A stretch of 64,000 nucleotides of DNA from Paraflavitalea sp966211765 (GTDB lineage: Bacteria; Bacteroidota; Bacteroidia; Chitinophagales; Chitinophagaceae), in NCBI GenBank assembly GCA_966211765.1, contig CBIHOV010000020.1:62001-126000 (forward strand), read 5' to 3'. Both the position numbers and the translations under genes were made by a program. Below are positions 28,201-36,057 of this stretch, in pieces (position 1 is the stretch's first letter; each line of letters opens with the position of its first letter). Below the pieces are notes generated by a model that was given only the letters and a program-made list of their open reading frames with translations, ran no database searches and was not told the origin of the DNA.

Positions 28201-29785
28201 GAGGATTGGTTACCTGTGCAAACAATTGCTTGAAGTAGCTGCTCAGGTGCTGGGGTTGATCGCTCAACACAGCCAGGGGAGTATCGGTACCCATGGAGCC
28301 GATGGGCTCTTTGCCATCCAATGCCATGGGAGCAATGAGTGTATCGAGGTCTTCGGTGGAATAACCGAAGGCTTTTTGGTATTTGAACACCTGCTCGTGC
28401 TCGAGGTGGGTAAACATAACCCTGGGCTCGGGCAATTCATTGAGCCTGATCTTGTATTTATTCAGCCACTCGGCATAAGGCTTTTGTGAGCAGATGGTGC
28501 GTTTGAGTTCGCCATCACTGATGATGCGCCCCTGCTCCATATCTACTACAAACATCTTACCCGGCTGGAGACGGCCTTTTTCTTTGATGAGCGTGGGGTG
28601 AATGGGCAATACGCCTGTTTCTGATGCCATGATGACACGGTCATCGGTGGTAACACAGTAACGGGATGGACGTAAGCCATTTCTATCAAGGGTAGCGCCA
28701 ATGATCTTTCCATCTGTAAAGGAAATAGAGGCCGGGCCATCCCAGGGTTCCATCATGGAGGCGTGGAATTCATAAAACGCTTTCTTCACGGGGTCCATTT
28801 CTTCATTGCCGTCCCATGCTTCGGGGATCAGCATCATCATTACATGTGGTAATGAGCGGCCGGTAAGGGCCAGCAGTTCTATTACATTGTCCAGACAGGC
28901 TGAATCAGACTGGCCTTCGGTAACGATGGGAAGTAATATCTCCATTTCTTCCTTGCTGAAATAAGGAGAAGCAAAACCAGGTTCGCTTGTCTTAAGCCAG
29001 TTGAGGTTACCCTGCAGCGTATTGATCTCTCCGTTATGTGCTATAAAGCGGAAAGGCTGAGCGAGTTTCCAGGAGGGGAAGGTATTGGTAGCGAACCGGG
29101 AGTGTACGAGACCAAAAGCACTTACTACGCGCTTATTGGTAAGGTCGGGGAAATAAGGACGTACCTGCATGCTGGTAAGCTGTCCTTTATATACCACGGT
29201 TTTATATGACATAGACGCGATGTAAAAGCCTATCGCATCTTTCTTTACGGTATTGGTAATGGTATGGCTGGCATAATTGCGCAACACAAACAATTTACGC
29301 TCAAAGTCGTCGGGATTGGCGATATGGTCGGGGCAGGCGATAAACACCTGTTCCATTTCTGGTTCCACACTCAGCGCAGTGGCGCCAATACCATCGGGAT
29401 TGACGGGCACTTTACGGTAGGCAAGGATCTCCAGGCCCAGCTTTTCAGCTGTGCGGTTGAAAATATCCCGGCATTCTTCGCGCAAACGTATTTCGCGGGG
29501 GAAAAAGATGACGCCTACACCATAGCGGCCGAATGGAGGAAGGGGCACGCCCAGCTTAATGCACTCATCGAAGAAGAATTCGTGCGGTGTTTGGATCATG
29601 ATACCCGCGCCATCACCGGTATTGCTTTCGCAACCACAGGCGCCACGGTGTTCCATGTTCTCCAATACAGTTAATGCGTCGGAAATGTGTTGATGAGATT
29701 TGTGGCCTTTGATGTTTGCTACGAAACCTATTCCACATGCATCGCGTTCAAAAGAAGGATGATAGAGACCCTGATTGCTTGCCAT
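25268..29785 (-). CDS. gltB: Glutamate synthase large subunit
   Basis: The alpha subunit of GOGAT, transferring glutamine amide nitrogen to 2-oxoglutarate. The 1505-residue protein has four domains in order. The Ntn amidotransferase follows a short propeptide, with the nucleophile Cys about 17 in ERDACGIGFV. Next comes the central linking domain, then the FMN/synthase barrel (SGFDGGTGASPISSIKHAGLPWELGLAE) with the 3Fe-4S cysteines in CIMMRKCHLNTCPVG, and last the beta-helix GXXGXXXG region near the C-terminus. The ATG at 29785 is preferred to 29815 because only the former places the propeptide at a usual length. A perfect 14-bp palindrome overlaps the region just upstream. Confidence 0.97.
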   Translation of the reverse strand: MASNQGLYHPSFERDACGIGFVANIKGHKSHQHISDALTVLENMEHRGACGCESNTGDGAGIMIQTPHEFFFDECIKLGVPLPPFGRYGVGVIFFPREIRLREECRDIFNRTAEKLGLEILAYRKVPVNPDGIGATALSVEPEMEQVFIACPDHIANPDDFERKLFVLRNYASHTITNTVKKDAIGFYIASMSYKTVVYKGQLTSMQVRPYFPDLTNKRVVSAFGLVHSRFATNTFPSWKLAQPFRFIAHNGEINTLQGNLNWLKTSEPGFASPYFSKEEMEILLPIVTEGQSDSACLDNVIELLALTGRSLPHVMMMLIPEAWDGNEEMDPVKKAFYEFHASMMEPWDGPASISFTDGKIIGATLDRNGLRPSRYCVTTDDRVIMASETGVLPIHPTLIKEKGRLQPGKMFVVDMEQGRIISDGELKRTICSQKPYAEWLNKYKIRLNELPEPRVMFTHLEHEQVFKYQKAFGYSTEDLDTLIAPMALDGKEPIGSMGTDTPLAVLSDQPQHLSSYFKQLFAQVTNPPIDPIRERMVMSLATFVGNNGSLLEEDPLSCHTVALKHPVLSNHELESIRSIDTGIFQAKTLQCYFRADGKPGSMKKALDRICRYAVDAAQDGFEVLILQDRAIDSDHAPIPSLLATAAVHHHLIRKGLRGQVGIVVEAGDIWEVHHFACLLAFGATAINPYLALSSIRDMKLTGKLDTTLDVDHLKKNYIKAVNDGLLKVFSKMGISTLQSYQGAQILEIIGLNKNVVDNYFTGATSRIEGMGLDEIAKETLAKHTFAFSRKDVPVDRLPVGGVYQWKRKGEFHLFNPQTIHLLQYSTRMGDYNTFKKYTKTVNEQGEKACTLRSLFRFKRNRPAISIDEVESAEAIYKRFATGAMSFGSISWEAHTTLAIAMNRLGGKSNTGEGGEDERRYELMENGDSMRSAIKQVASARFGVTAHYLTEADELQIKMAQGAKPGEGGQLPGHKVDDWIGKTRHSTPGVGLISPPPHHDIYSIEDLAQLIFDLKNANRAARINVKLVSKAGVGTIAAGVAKAKADVVLISGFDGGTGASPISSIKHAGLPWELGLAEAHQTLVKNKLRSRITLQADGQMKTGKDIAIATLLGAEEWGVATAALIVEGCIMMRKCHLNTCPVGVATQDPELRKRFTGNADHVVNFFKFITQELREIMADLGFRTINEMIGQVDTLEMRDDITHWKYSKLDLSPVLYKEPASLYTGLYKQEEQDHGLAAVLDWQLLEAAQPALEKQERVAASFAVKNTDRTLGTIVSNEITKKYKAAGLPDDTIHFNLTGTAGQSFGAFNTSGVTLELEGDANDYFGKGLSGAKLIIYPPKQASYVPEENIIIGNVAFYGATSGESYIRGKAGERFCVRNSGARVVVEGTGDHGCEYMTGGTVVILGETGRNFAAGMSGGIAYIYDVKAQFAERCNREMVDLDPVDAEDAKLLQDMIMKHYAYTASTVAKFVLDDFENQLKNFVKVFPADYKKVLQAKKVSVQIGK

Positions 29786-30143
29786 GAAAAGAAGCTTTGT
29801 TTTGAAAATTTTCAATAAAACCCACGATTTCCATAGGAATTTTCAATATGGCAGCAAGCAACGCTTTAAAAATACAATAAAAACGACTAAAAACCGTAGA
29901 TATATGCAATTATTTTCCACACTAACGGGTGTCAGTTTATTAAGAAAATGTTATCTAAATCTTAAATATTTGAGTTTTGATGCAAAAAGCAGCTTTAAAA
30001 TCAATTGACTGTATTTAAAATGTGACTCATCTGTATCACATTTATCAATAACGCTGTGTGAAAGTGCATTTTCATAAACATTATTAATATTTGGTATTTT
30101 ACTTTATCAAGGTAAAATCTTTGCCTTTTTTGGTCATCCGCAT
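29786..30143. other. gltB upstream region
   Basis: No gene is seen. The stretch is very AT-rich. It holds a perfect palindrome TTGAAAATTTTCAA at 29802-29815 and, about 25 bases further upstream, a half-copy AATTTTCAAT framed by CCATA/TATGG (29831-29851). These are plausible regulator sites for gltBD, but the promoter itself is not clear. Confidence 0.4.
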
Positions 30144-30180
30144 AAAAAAAGCCGCCCTTTTCAGCAAAAAAGGCGGCTTT
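30144..30180 (-). terminator. Terminator after the lipoprotein gene
   Basis: On the minus strand AAAGCCGCCTTTTT pairs with AAAAGGGCGGCTTT (stem arms 30167-30180 and 30148-30161) and is followed by TTTTATG. It also flanks gltB from upstream. Confidence 0.88.
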
Positions 30181-30202
30181 GTTGAGGCCAACGGGGAGAT
30201 AT

Positions 30203-31006
30203 TTATTTATTGTAGGCATGGGTGAACTGGACATCGGCGCCATTATAATCGTTTAGGACAACGATAATGAGGCCATTATTCCACTCCTTGTTGCCCACTT
30301 CCTGTATAAATGGCAGAAAGCCAGTACTGTTATTGATGAACTTATCGGAGGTATAGCAACCATTGTCGCAGCTCCATATGTATTCGGCTACTTTTGCATT
30401 GGCTCCGCCCTCTAATCTTTTACTGGCATATCGTTCTATATAGTAGAGGTCCCAATTAGTGTCCCGCACTTCTACATCAAAATGAGGATCGGTATTGTCC
30501 AGCGCTACCGCTATGGAAACCCCCATTTGTTCGTGCCTGAAGAAGGCATAGGGCTTCCAGCTATCGGTGATGGCGCCCGTAGGGGCGGTAAGGGTAATGT
30601 TTTCTTTGGCTCCGCCAGACTGTATGGTGAAGGTTTTGTCCTGACGGTACCTGCGACCCGCAGATTCATTGAAGCGGGCAAAGATGTACATTTCCGCTGT
30701 CCAGTTGCCGGCAGACAGGTCATCTATAGAAAAACTGATGGCCCCGGTCTTTTTTTCAAAGCGTTTGAAGATCTGGTTGGCACCCCCTTGCTTTTTAAGG
30801 ACCACAAAACCAGAATCGACCAGGTTATAGGCTATGGAAGTAGTACTGAAGTTGACCAGCAATTCTTTTTCACCAGGTGGTTCAGGATCATGGTCCTTGT
30901 CTTTTTTACAGGCAGTAAATAATGCAATGGCGGTACAGATGATCACCAGGCGCAGGAACTGCGTTTTTTTAGATCCAGGGGTGTTTGTTGTTTTTGTTGC
31001 ATGCAT
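30203..31006 (-). CDS. Hypothetical lipoprotein
   Basis: A 267-residue protein with a hydrophobic segment (FLRLVIICTAIALFTA) and a lipobox cysteine near residue 33 (FTAC-KKDKD), followed by a charged Asp/Glu/Pro-rich linker. The rest is beta-rich with no family I recognise: FSTTSIAYNLVDSGFVVLKK, then IDDLSAGNWTAEMYIFARF, and later WDLYYIERYASKRLEGG and a pair of cysteines in WSCDNGCYTSDKF. It is probably anchored to the outer membrane. It stands alone, with its own terminator. Confidence 0.7.
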   Translation of the reverse strand: MHATKTTNTPGSKKTQFLRLVIICTAIALFTACKKDKDHDPEPPGEKELLVNFSTTSIAYNLVDSGFVVLKKQGGANQIFKRFEKKTGAISFSIDDLSAGNWTAEMYIFARFNESAGRRYRQDKTFTIQSGGAKENITLTAPTGAITDSWKPYAFFRHEQMGVSIAVALDNTDPHFDVEVRDTNWDLYYIERYASKRLEGGANAKVAEYIWSCDNGCYTSDKFINNSTGFLPFIQEVGNKEWNNGLIIVVLNDYNGADVQFTHAYNK

Positions 31007-31188
31007 GGCTTAATAATTTTATTGTTGTGGCTTACTGACAACGAAGTAAGGAGGAACGTTGTTAAAGGAATGTCACAAACCCCTTAAACCACATGAACAT
31101 GTGGTGAGTAAACATGTTTTCCTTATATTTGGATGAGTCAACGTTTTTGCTACGATCTTCTTGCCATTCTTAACCAAAGCCCCCTGCT

Positions 31189-32637
31189 ATGCTAACGAAC
31201 GAGCTGTTGAATGGCTATTGCCCCGACAAGAATACCTGGGATGAAATGTATGATACCGGCGCTGTACGCAATCAATACAGCGGCGTAGTGGATTTCCTGC
31301 AACACCTGAGCATGGAAGAACTGGGCAAAAAGGAAGAACAAGCCAAAAGGCTGTTCATGACCCAGGGAATCACTTTCACCGTATATAATAGTGGAGAAGG
31401 CATTGAAAAGATATTCCCTTTCGACATCATCCCGCGCATCATTACTGCTTCTGAATGGAGCTATATAGAAAAAGGTATCCAGCAGCGGCTGAAAGCCCTC
31501 AATCTCTTTCTCAAAGATGTATACAACGAGCAGTTCATTATTAAGGATGGCCTGGTACCCTTGTCTATCATCTATAGCTGTCCGCACTTCCTGCGGGAAA
31601 TGGTTCGCTTTCCGGTTCCCTACGATATCTATGTACATATTGCGGGCATTGACCTGATCAGGGATTATGATGGCACTTTCTATGTACTGGAAGATAACCT
31701 GCGTACACCGAGCGGCGTAAGTTATATGCTGGAAAACAGGGAGATCACGAAACGTATCTTCCCCGACCTGCTGCCCCTGATCAACGTACGGAGTGTGATG
31801 GAATATCCCAATATCCTGCACAAGAACCTGGTATCGATGGCACCGCGACAAAACAGCAACCCTACAGTTGTGCTGCTGTCGCCGGGTATTTATAATTCTG
31901 CTTATTTCGAACATACCACATTGGCCCGCATGATGGGCATTGAACTGGTGGAAGGCCGCGACCTGGTAGTAGACAATCACCGGGTGTATATGAAAACCAC
32001 CGGGGGCCTGCAACAGGTAGATGTGATCTACCGAAGGGTGGATGACGACTTTCTTGACCCGCTGGTATTTAATGCATCCAGTGCACTGGGAGTATCGGGC
32101 ATTATGAGCGCCTACCGCAAAGGAAATGTTGCTATTGTGAATGCGGTTGGTAATGGTGTAGCGGATGACAAGGCTATTTACTCTTATGTGCCGGCCATGA
32201 TCCGTTACTACCTGAATGAAGAGCCTCTCCTTAAAAATGTTCCTACTTATCAATTGGGCAATGTGGAAGAACAAGAATATGTGTTCAAGAACATGAACAA
32301 CATGGTGATCAAGAAGACCAATGAAAGCGGGGGTTACGGGATGTTGATGGGACATACAGCCTCCGACAAAGAGATCAGCGATTACCAGGCAGTTATTTTG
32401 AAAGATCCGCGGCAGTTCATTGCGCAACCTACGATCAGCCTGTCTTCTGCGCCCTGCTATATGAATGGAAAATTGCAACCGCGCCGGGTAGATTTAAGGC
32501 CTTATGCTTTATGCGGGCCTAATGGTATTCGCATTGTGCCTGGTGGATTGACACGGGTGGCATTGCGCGAAGGATCGTTGGTAGTGAATTCATCACAGGG
32601 CGGCGGCAGTAAGGATACCTGGGTGCTGACGGTGTAG
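31189..32637 (+). CDS. Circularly permuted ATP-grasp type 2 protein
   Basis: This 482-residue protein belongs to the circularly permuted ATP-grasp family (formerly DUF404/DUF407). Recognisable blocks are the N-terminal YNSGEGIEKIFPFDIIPRII, the RFPVPYDIYVHIAGIDLIRDYDGTFYVLEDNLRTPSGVSYMLENR core with the acidic metal-binding residues, and a C-terminal IVPGGLTRVALREGSLVVNSSQGGGSKDTWVL. ATP-grasp enzymes join carboxylates to amines or thiols; the substrate of this family is not established. It opens a three-gene unit with the alpha-E and transglutaminase genes, a trio found together in many bacteria and predicted to modify or make peptides. Confidence 0.93.
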   Translation: MLTNELLNGYCPDKNTWDEMYDTGAVRNQYSGVVDFLQHLSMEELGKKEEQAKRLFMTQGITFTVYNSGEGIEKIFPFDIIPRIITASEWSYIEKGIQQRLKALNLFLKDVYNEQFIIKDGLVPLSIIYSCPHFLREMVRFPVPYDIYVHIAGIDLIRDYDGTFYVLEDNLRTPSGVSYMLENREITKRIFPDLLPLINVRSVMEYPNILHKNLVSMAPRQNSNPTVVLLSPGIYNSAYFEHTTLARMMGIELVEGRDLVVDNHRVYMKTTGGLQQVDVIYRRVDDDFLDPLVFNASSALGVSGIMSAYRKGNVAIVNAVGNGVADDKAIYSYVPAMIRYYLNEEPLLKNVPTYQLGNVEEQEYVFKNMNNMVIKKTNESGGYGMLMGHTASDKEISDYQAVILKDPRQFIAQPTISLSSAPCYMNGKLQPRRVDLRPYALCGPNGIRIVPGGLTRVALREGSLVVNSSQGGGSKDTWVLTV

Positions 32638-32690
32638 GACGCCGGGGGCTGAACAAACAAAAATCGACAACCAAAACCATCAACTGATAC

Positions 32691-33626
32691 ATGCTTAGTA
32701 GAGTAGCCGATAGTTTATTCTGGATGAACCGGTACATGGAGCGTACGGATGGCATATTGCGGATGCTGAAAACGAATTATGCGCTTTCGCAGGATGACCT
32801 GCAATACTTTTCCTGGCAGCCGGTATTGAAGATCTTCACTTATTTGACAGATGAGGAAGCCGCCACCATTGCCACCCAGGGAAGAACGGTGTTGCAGTAC
32901 ATGGTGTCGGACAAGGAAAACCCCAACTCGGTACTGAATATCGTTACGCAGGCAAGGGAAAATGCACGTAGCGTGCAGGATCACATTACCAAAGAACTGT
33001 GGCAATGCCTCAATGACTTCTATCATACGGTGAGGGATGAGCAATTGCTGGAGTGGCTGTACAAAGAAGATCCCATTACGGCGCTGGACATCCTGATCAA
33101 ACAAGGGCTGTTGTTTTATGGCACTTCAGATATTACGATGGCCCGGGGGGAAGGTTACTCCTTCATGAATATTGGCCGCTTCCTGGAGCGGGCTATCCAG
33201 AGTGCCGATATCCTCGATGTAAAGTTCAGTGACAGTAAGTTTGACTTTTCCAATATTACAGATACTACTTACTGGCGATACCTGCTGCTGTCTATTTCCG
33301 GTTATGAATTATACCTCCGGAATTATTCCGGCGGCTTTGAAGCCAGGCGGGTAGTGGAACAAATTGTACTAAACAATCATTTTCCCCGTTCTGTAATGTA
33401 TTCGATCGACCAGGTGAGCCGGTATTTTGAGCGGCTAAAGAGTGAACAGACCACCACAGCCTATAATAGCATTGACTTTATGATCGGCCGGGTAAAAAGC
33501 CGGGTACGATACTCTACACCTGAAAGTATTATGCAGCAAGGGCTGCATGAATTCCTTACAGGGGTTAAGAACGAACTGTATGGAATAGGGACCGCACTCA
33601 GTCAACATTATTTTGCTTATACCTGA
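32691..33626 (+). CDS. Alpha-E domain protein
   Basis: A 311-residue all-helical protein of the alpha-E family (formerly DUF403). The start MLSRVADSLFWMNRYMERTDGI is diagnostic, with a helix-rich remainder containing RENARSVQDHITKELWQCLN and the acidic repeats that gave the family its name. It has no known catalytic residues. It lies 53 bases after the ATP-grasp gene and 100 bases before the transglutaminase, and is probably their partner. Its biochemical role is unknown. Confidence 0.93.
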   Translation: MLSRVADSLFWMNRYMERTDGILRMLKTNYALSQDDLQYFSWQPVLKIFTYLTDEEAATIATQGRTVLQYMVSDKENPNSVLNIVTQARENARSVQDHITKELWQCLNDFYHTVRDEQLLEWLYKEDPITALDILIKQGLLFYGTSDITMARGEGYSFMNIGRFLERAIQSADILDVKFSDSKFDFSNITDTTYWRYLLLSISGYELYLRNYSGGFEARRVVEQIVLNNHFPRSVMYSIDQVSRYFERLKSEQTTTAYNSIDFMIGRVKSRVRYSTPESIMQQGLHEFLTGVKNELYGIGTALSQHYFAYT

Positions 33627-33726
33627 TAAATAGATATCTGTACTTAATTTGGATTCCGTTTTTGCCATTGTAGTGCTTTTAAAGCTACATTTGACCTTAG
33701 AACAACCAGAAAACTGATTGTAATTC

Positions 33727-34698
33727 ATGCCAAGATTTAAAATTCACCACGTTACCAGGTATAGCTACGAAGTGCCTGTTGTGGATAGTGCGAACCAGAT
33801 CATGTTATTCCCTATCGAGGATGAATACCAGGACGTATTGAAACACGACTTGCTGATCACCGGAGAACCAGCTGTTGACCTCTACCACGATTATTATGGC
33901 AATAAGGTGGGCTCCTTCATGTATACGGCTTCCCACAAAGAGCTGATCATCGATGCCAAGATGGAAGTAGTGACCCGTGAGCGGAAGCTCCCGGTAGAAT
34001 CTACCTCCAAAGAAGAACAGTGGAGCAACCTGCTTTCCCTTGCATTTGAAATCCCCTATATAGATTTCCTTAAACAGGAAAAATTCGACTCACTGCATGA
34101 GGTGCAACATATTGCCAATGCTGCGGAAAGCAGGCAGGTAAGTGTGTTGGAAGCAGCTTATAAGCTGACTGAATATGTGTACAAGAACTTCAAATATATC
34201 AAAGGGGTAACTACTGTAGAAACTACGCTGGATGAAATATGGCAATTGAAGGCGGGGGTGTGCCAGGACTTTGCGCACATGCTTTCTTCCATGATGCGCA
34301 TGATCAATATTCCAGCGCGCTATGTGAGCGGCTATGTTTGCCCCAATCGCAATGGTATGCGGGGCGAAGGCGCTACACATGCCTGGGTAGAAGCTTATAT
34401 TCCCTTCTTTGGCTGGTTGGGCTTTGATCCCACCAACAACTGCATTGCCAATGAACTGCACGTACGACTGGCAGTAGGCAGAAGTTTTATAGATTGCTCA
34501 CCCGTAAAAGGTACTTATAAAGGAACAGCCAATCACCGCTTGGATGTAGGTGTATCTGTAGCGTATGAAGATGGGGTCACGCAAAATGATGTAGCTACGG
34601 TATTAACGCCCCAGCCTGTGGCGCCTACCAACGGAGAACCTACTAACTCCTGGCGCAAGCATATGGAGATGATGCAACAGCAACAACAACAGCAGTAG
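33727..34698 (+). CDS. Transglutaminase-like cysteine protease of the ATP-grasp/alpha-E triad
   Basis: This 323-residue protein has an N-terminal beta domain (FKIHHVTRYSYEVPV) and a transglutaminase-like core. The catalytic cysteine lies in AGVCQDFAHMLSSMMR (Cys about 178), the histidine in GEGATHAWVEAYIP and the aspartate in LGFDPTNN, a complete Cys-His-Asp triad. No signal peptide is seen, so it should be cytoplasmic. It ends in an unusual run of seven Gln encoded by alternating CAA and CAG, absent from the family as I know it. The stop is only 3 bases from the stop of the convergent ilvA. Confidence 0.92.
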   Translation: MPRFKIHHVTRYSYEVPVVDSANQIMLFPIEDEYQDVLKHDLLITGEPAVDLYHDYYGNKVGSFMYTASHKELIIDAKMEVVTRERKLPVESTSKEEQWSNLLSLAFEIPYIDFLKQEKFDSLHEVQHIANAAESRQVSVLEAAYKLTEYVYKNFKYIKGVTTVETTLDEIWQLKAGVCQDFAHMLSSMMRMINIPARYVSGYVCPNRNGMRGEGATHAWVEAYIPFFGWLGFDPTNNCIANELHVRLAVGRSFIDCSPVKGTYKGTANHRLDVGVSVAYEDGVTQNDVATVLTPQPVAPTNGEPTNSWRKHMEMMQQQQQQQ

Positions 34699-34701
34699 GG
34701 C

Positions 34702-35958
34702 TTACACCAGGTAACCAAACAGGTTGTCGTTCTTGTTCAGCTCCGTGTAGTTGATATGGTATTTGTCCATATTGCGGAGCAGCACTTCATAATCTTCCCG
34801 GGATTGTAATTCCACGCCTACCAGCGCAGGTCCGGTTTCTTTGTTGTGCTTTTGCATGTATTCAAAGCGGGTAATGTCGTCATTAGGCCCCAGCACATAG
34901 TTTACAAACTCTTTGAGGGCGCCGGGACGTTGTGCAAAGCGCACGAGGAAGTAATGTTTCAACCCCTCATATTGCAGGCTGCGTTCTTTGATCTCCTGCA
35001 TGCGGTCAATATCATTGTTACTACCGCTTACAATGCAAACAATGTTCTTTCCTTTAATTACATCGGCGTAGTCATCCAGCGCAGCAATGGATAAAGCTCC
35101 TGCAGGCTCTACCACGATGGCATCTTCATTGTATAGCTTTAGAATCGTAGAACATATTCTCCCTTCGGGTACCAGGTGCATATCATCCAGCACTTCTTTA
35201 CAAATAGAGAAGGTAAGGTCCCCTACCCGCTTTACAGCTGCACCATCTACAAAGCGGTCTATGCTGTCCAGCGTTACGGGATGACCTGCTTCCAGCGCTC
35301 TTTTCATGGAAGGAGCGCCTTCGGGCTCCAGGCCTATGATCTTTGTTCGGGGCGAAAAGGTCTTAAAGAAGGTTCCTACACCGGCACTGAGGCCGCCACC
35401 GCCTACGGGAATAAATACATAATCGATATCAGATTGTTCTTCCAATATCTCCACAGCCACTGTACCCTGTCCTTCTATGATGCGGTAATCATCAAAAGGA
35501 GGGATAAAGGTCATGCCATTCTTTTCTGTGTATTCTTTGGCTGCAACGGCACAGTCATCAAATGTATCGCCTACCAGCACTACTTCGATATGGTCTTCCC
35601 CAAACATCTTGGTTTGCTTCACCTTTTGGTTGGGCGTAATGATGGGCATAAACACCACCCCTTTGGCGCCCAGTTTTTTACAGGAGTAAGCAAATCCCTG
35701 TGCATGGTTGCCTGCACTGGCACATACTACGCCCTTCTGCAATTGTTCGGCAGGAAGGCTGCTCATCATATTGTAGGCGCCCCGCAGTTTATACGAACGA
35801 ACGATCTGCAGGTCTTCCCTTTTCAGGTATACATTGCACTGGTACTTACGGGAAAGTGACTGATTCAACACCAGGGGTGTTTTGGTCACTATTTTCTTTA
35901 ACCGGAGGGCCGCTTTATGAAATTCGAGTTTGGTAGTATGGGACGCAGGTAAGCTCAT
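34702..35958 (-). CDS. ilvA: Threonine ammonia-lyase (biosynthetic threonine dehydratase)
   Basis: It deaminates threonine to 2-oxobutyrate, the entry to isoleucine. The 418-residue protein has the PLP lysine motif IVRSYKLRGAYNMM, ASAGNHAQGFAYSC, the glycine loop PVGGGGLSAGVG, and CIVSGSNNDIDRM. A single C-terminal ACT-like segment (HYFLVRFAQRPGALKEFVNYVLGPNDDI) should bind isoleucine. The ATG at 35958 is chosen over a GTG at 36003 because the latter would start inside a hairpin. It is the last gene of the ilv operon, separated from ilvC by mutually exclusive hairpins. No terminator is visible before the facing transglutaminase gene. Confidence 0.94.
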   Translation of the reverse strand: MSLPASHTTKLEFHKAALRLKKIVTKTPLVLNQSLSRKYQCNVYLKREDLQIVRSYKLRGAYNMMSSLPAEQLQKGVVCASAGNHAQGFAYSCKKLGAKGVVFMPIITPNQKVKQTKMFGEDHIEVVLVGDTFDDCAVAAKEYTEKNGMTFIPPFDDYRIIEGQGTVAVEILEEQSDIDYVFIPVGGGGLSAGVGTFFKTFSPRTKIIGLEPEGAPSMKRALEAGHPVTLDSIDRFVDGAAVKRVGDLTFSICKEVLDDMHLVPEGRICSTILKLYNEDAIVVEPAGALSIAALDDYADVIKGKNIVCIVSGSNNDIDRMQEIKERSLQYEGLKHYFLVRFAQRPGALKEFVNYVLGPNDDITRFEYMQKHNKETGPALVGVELQSREDYEVLLRNMDKYHINYTELNKNDNLFGYLV

Positions 35959-35986
35959 GTGATATTTGTGGTATACTCCGGGGAGG

Positions 35987-36041
35987 CCTTTGTGCAGAGA
36001 CACAAAGGCGCAAAGAGAAACAGATGAACTTTGCGCCTTTG
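35987..36041 (-). promoter_or_regulatory. Mutually exclusive hairpins between ilvC and ilvA
   Basis: A perfect 13-bp stem (36003-36015 with 36029-36041, 13-base loop) overlaps a second 8-bp stem (35987-35994 with 36001-36008). The shared segment can pair with only one partner. No T-run follows, so it is more likely to affect mRNA stability or ilvA translation than termination. Confidence 0.5.
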
Positions 36042-36057
36042 GTGCCTTGCAGTATTA

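Noticed and set aside
31192..32478. A 428-codon minus-strand frame opposite the ATP-grasp gene
   Set aside because: The plus-strand frame has clear family motifs; the minus frame has no domain, start signal or neighbour logic.
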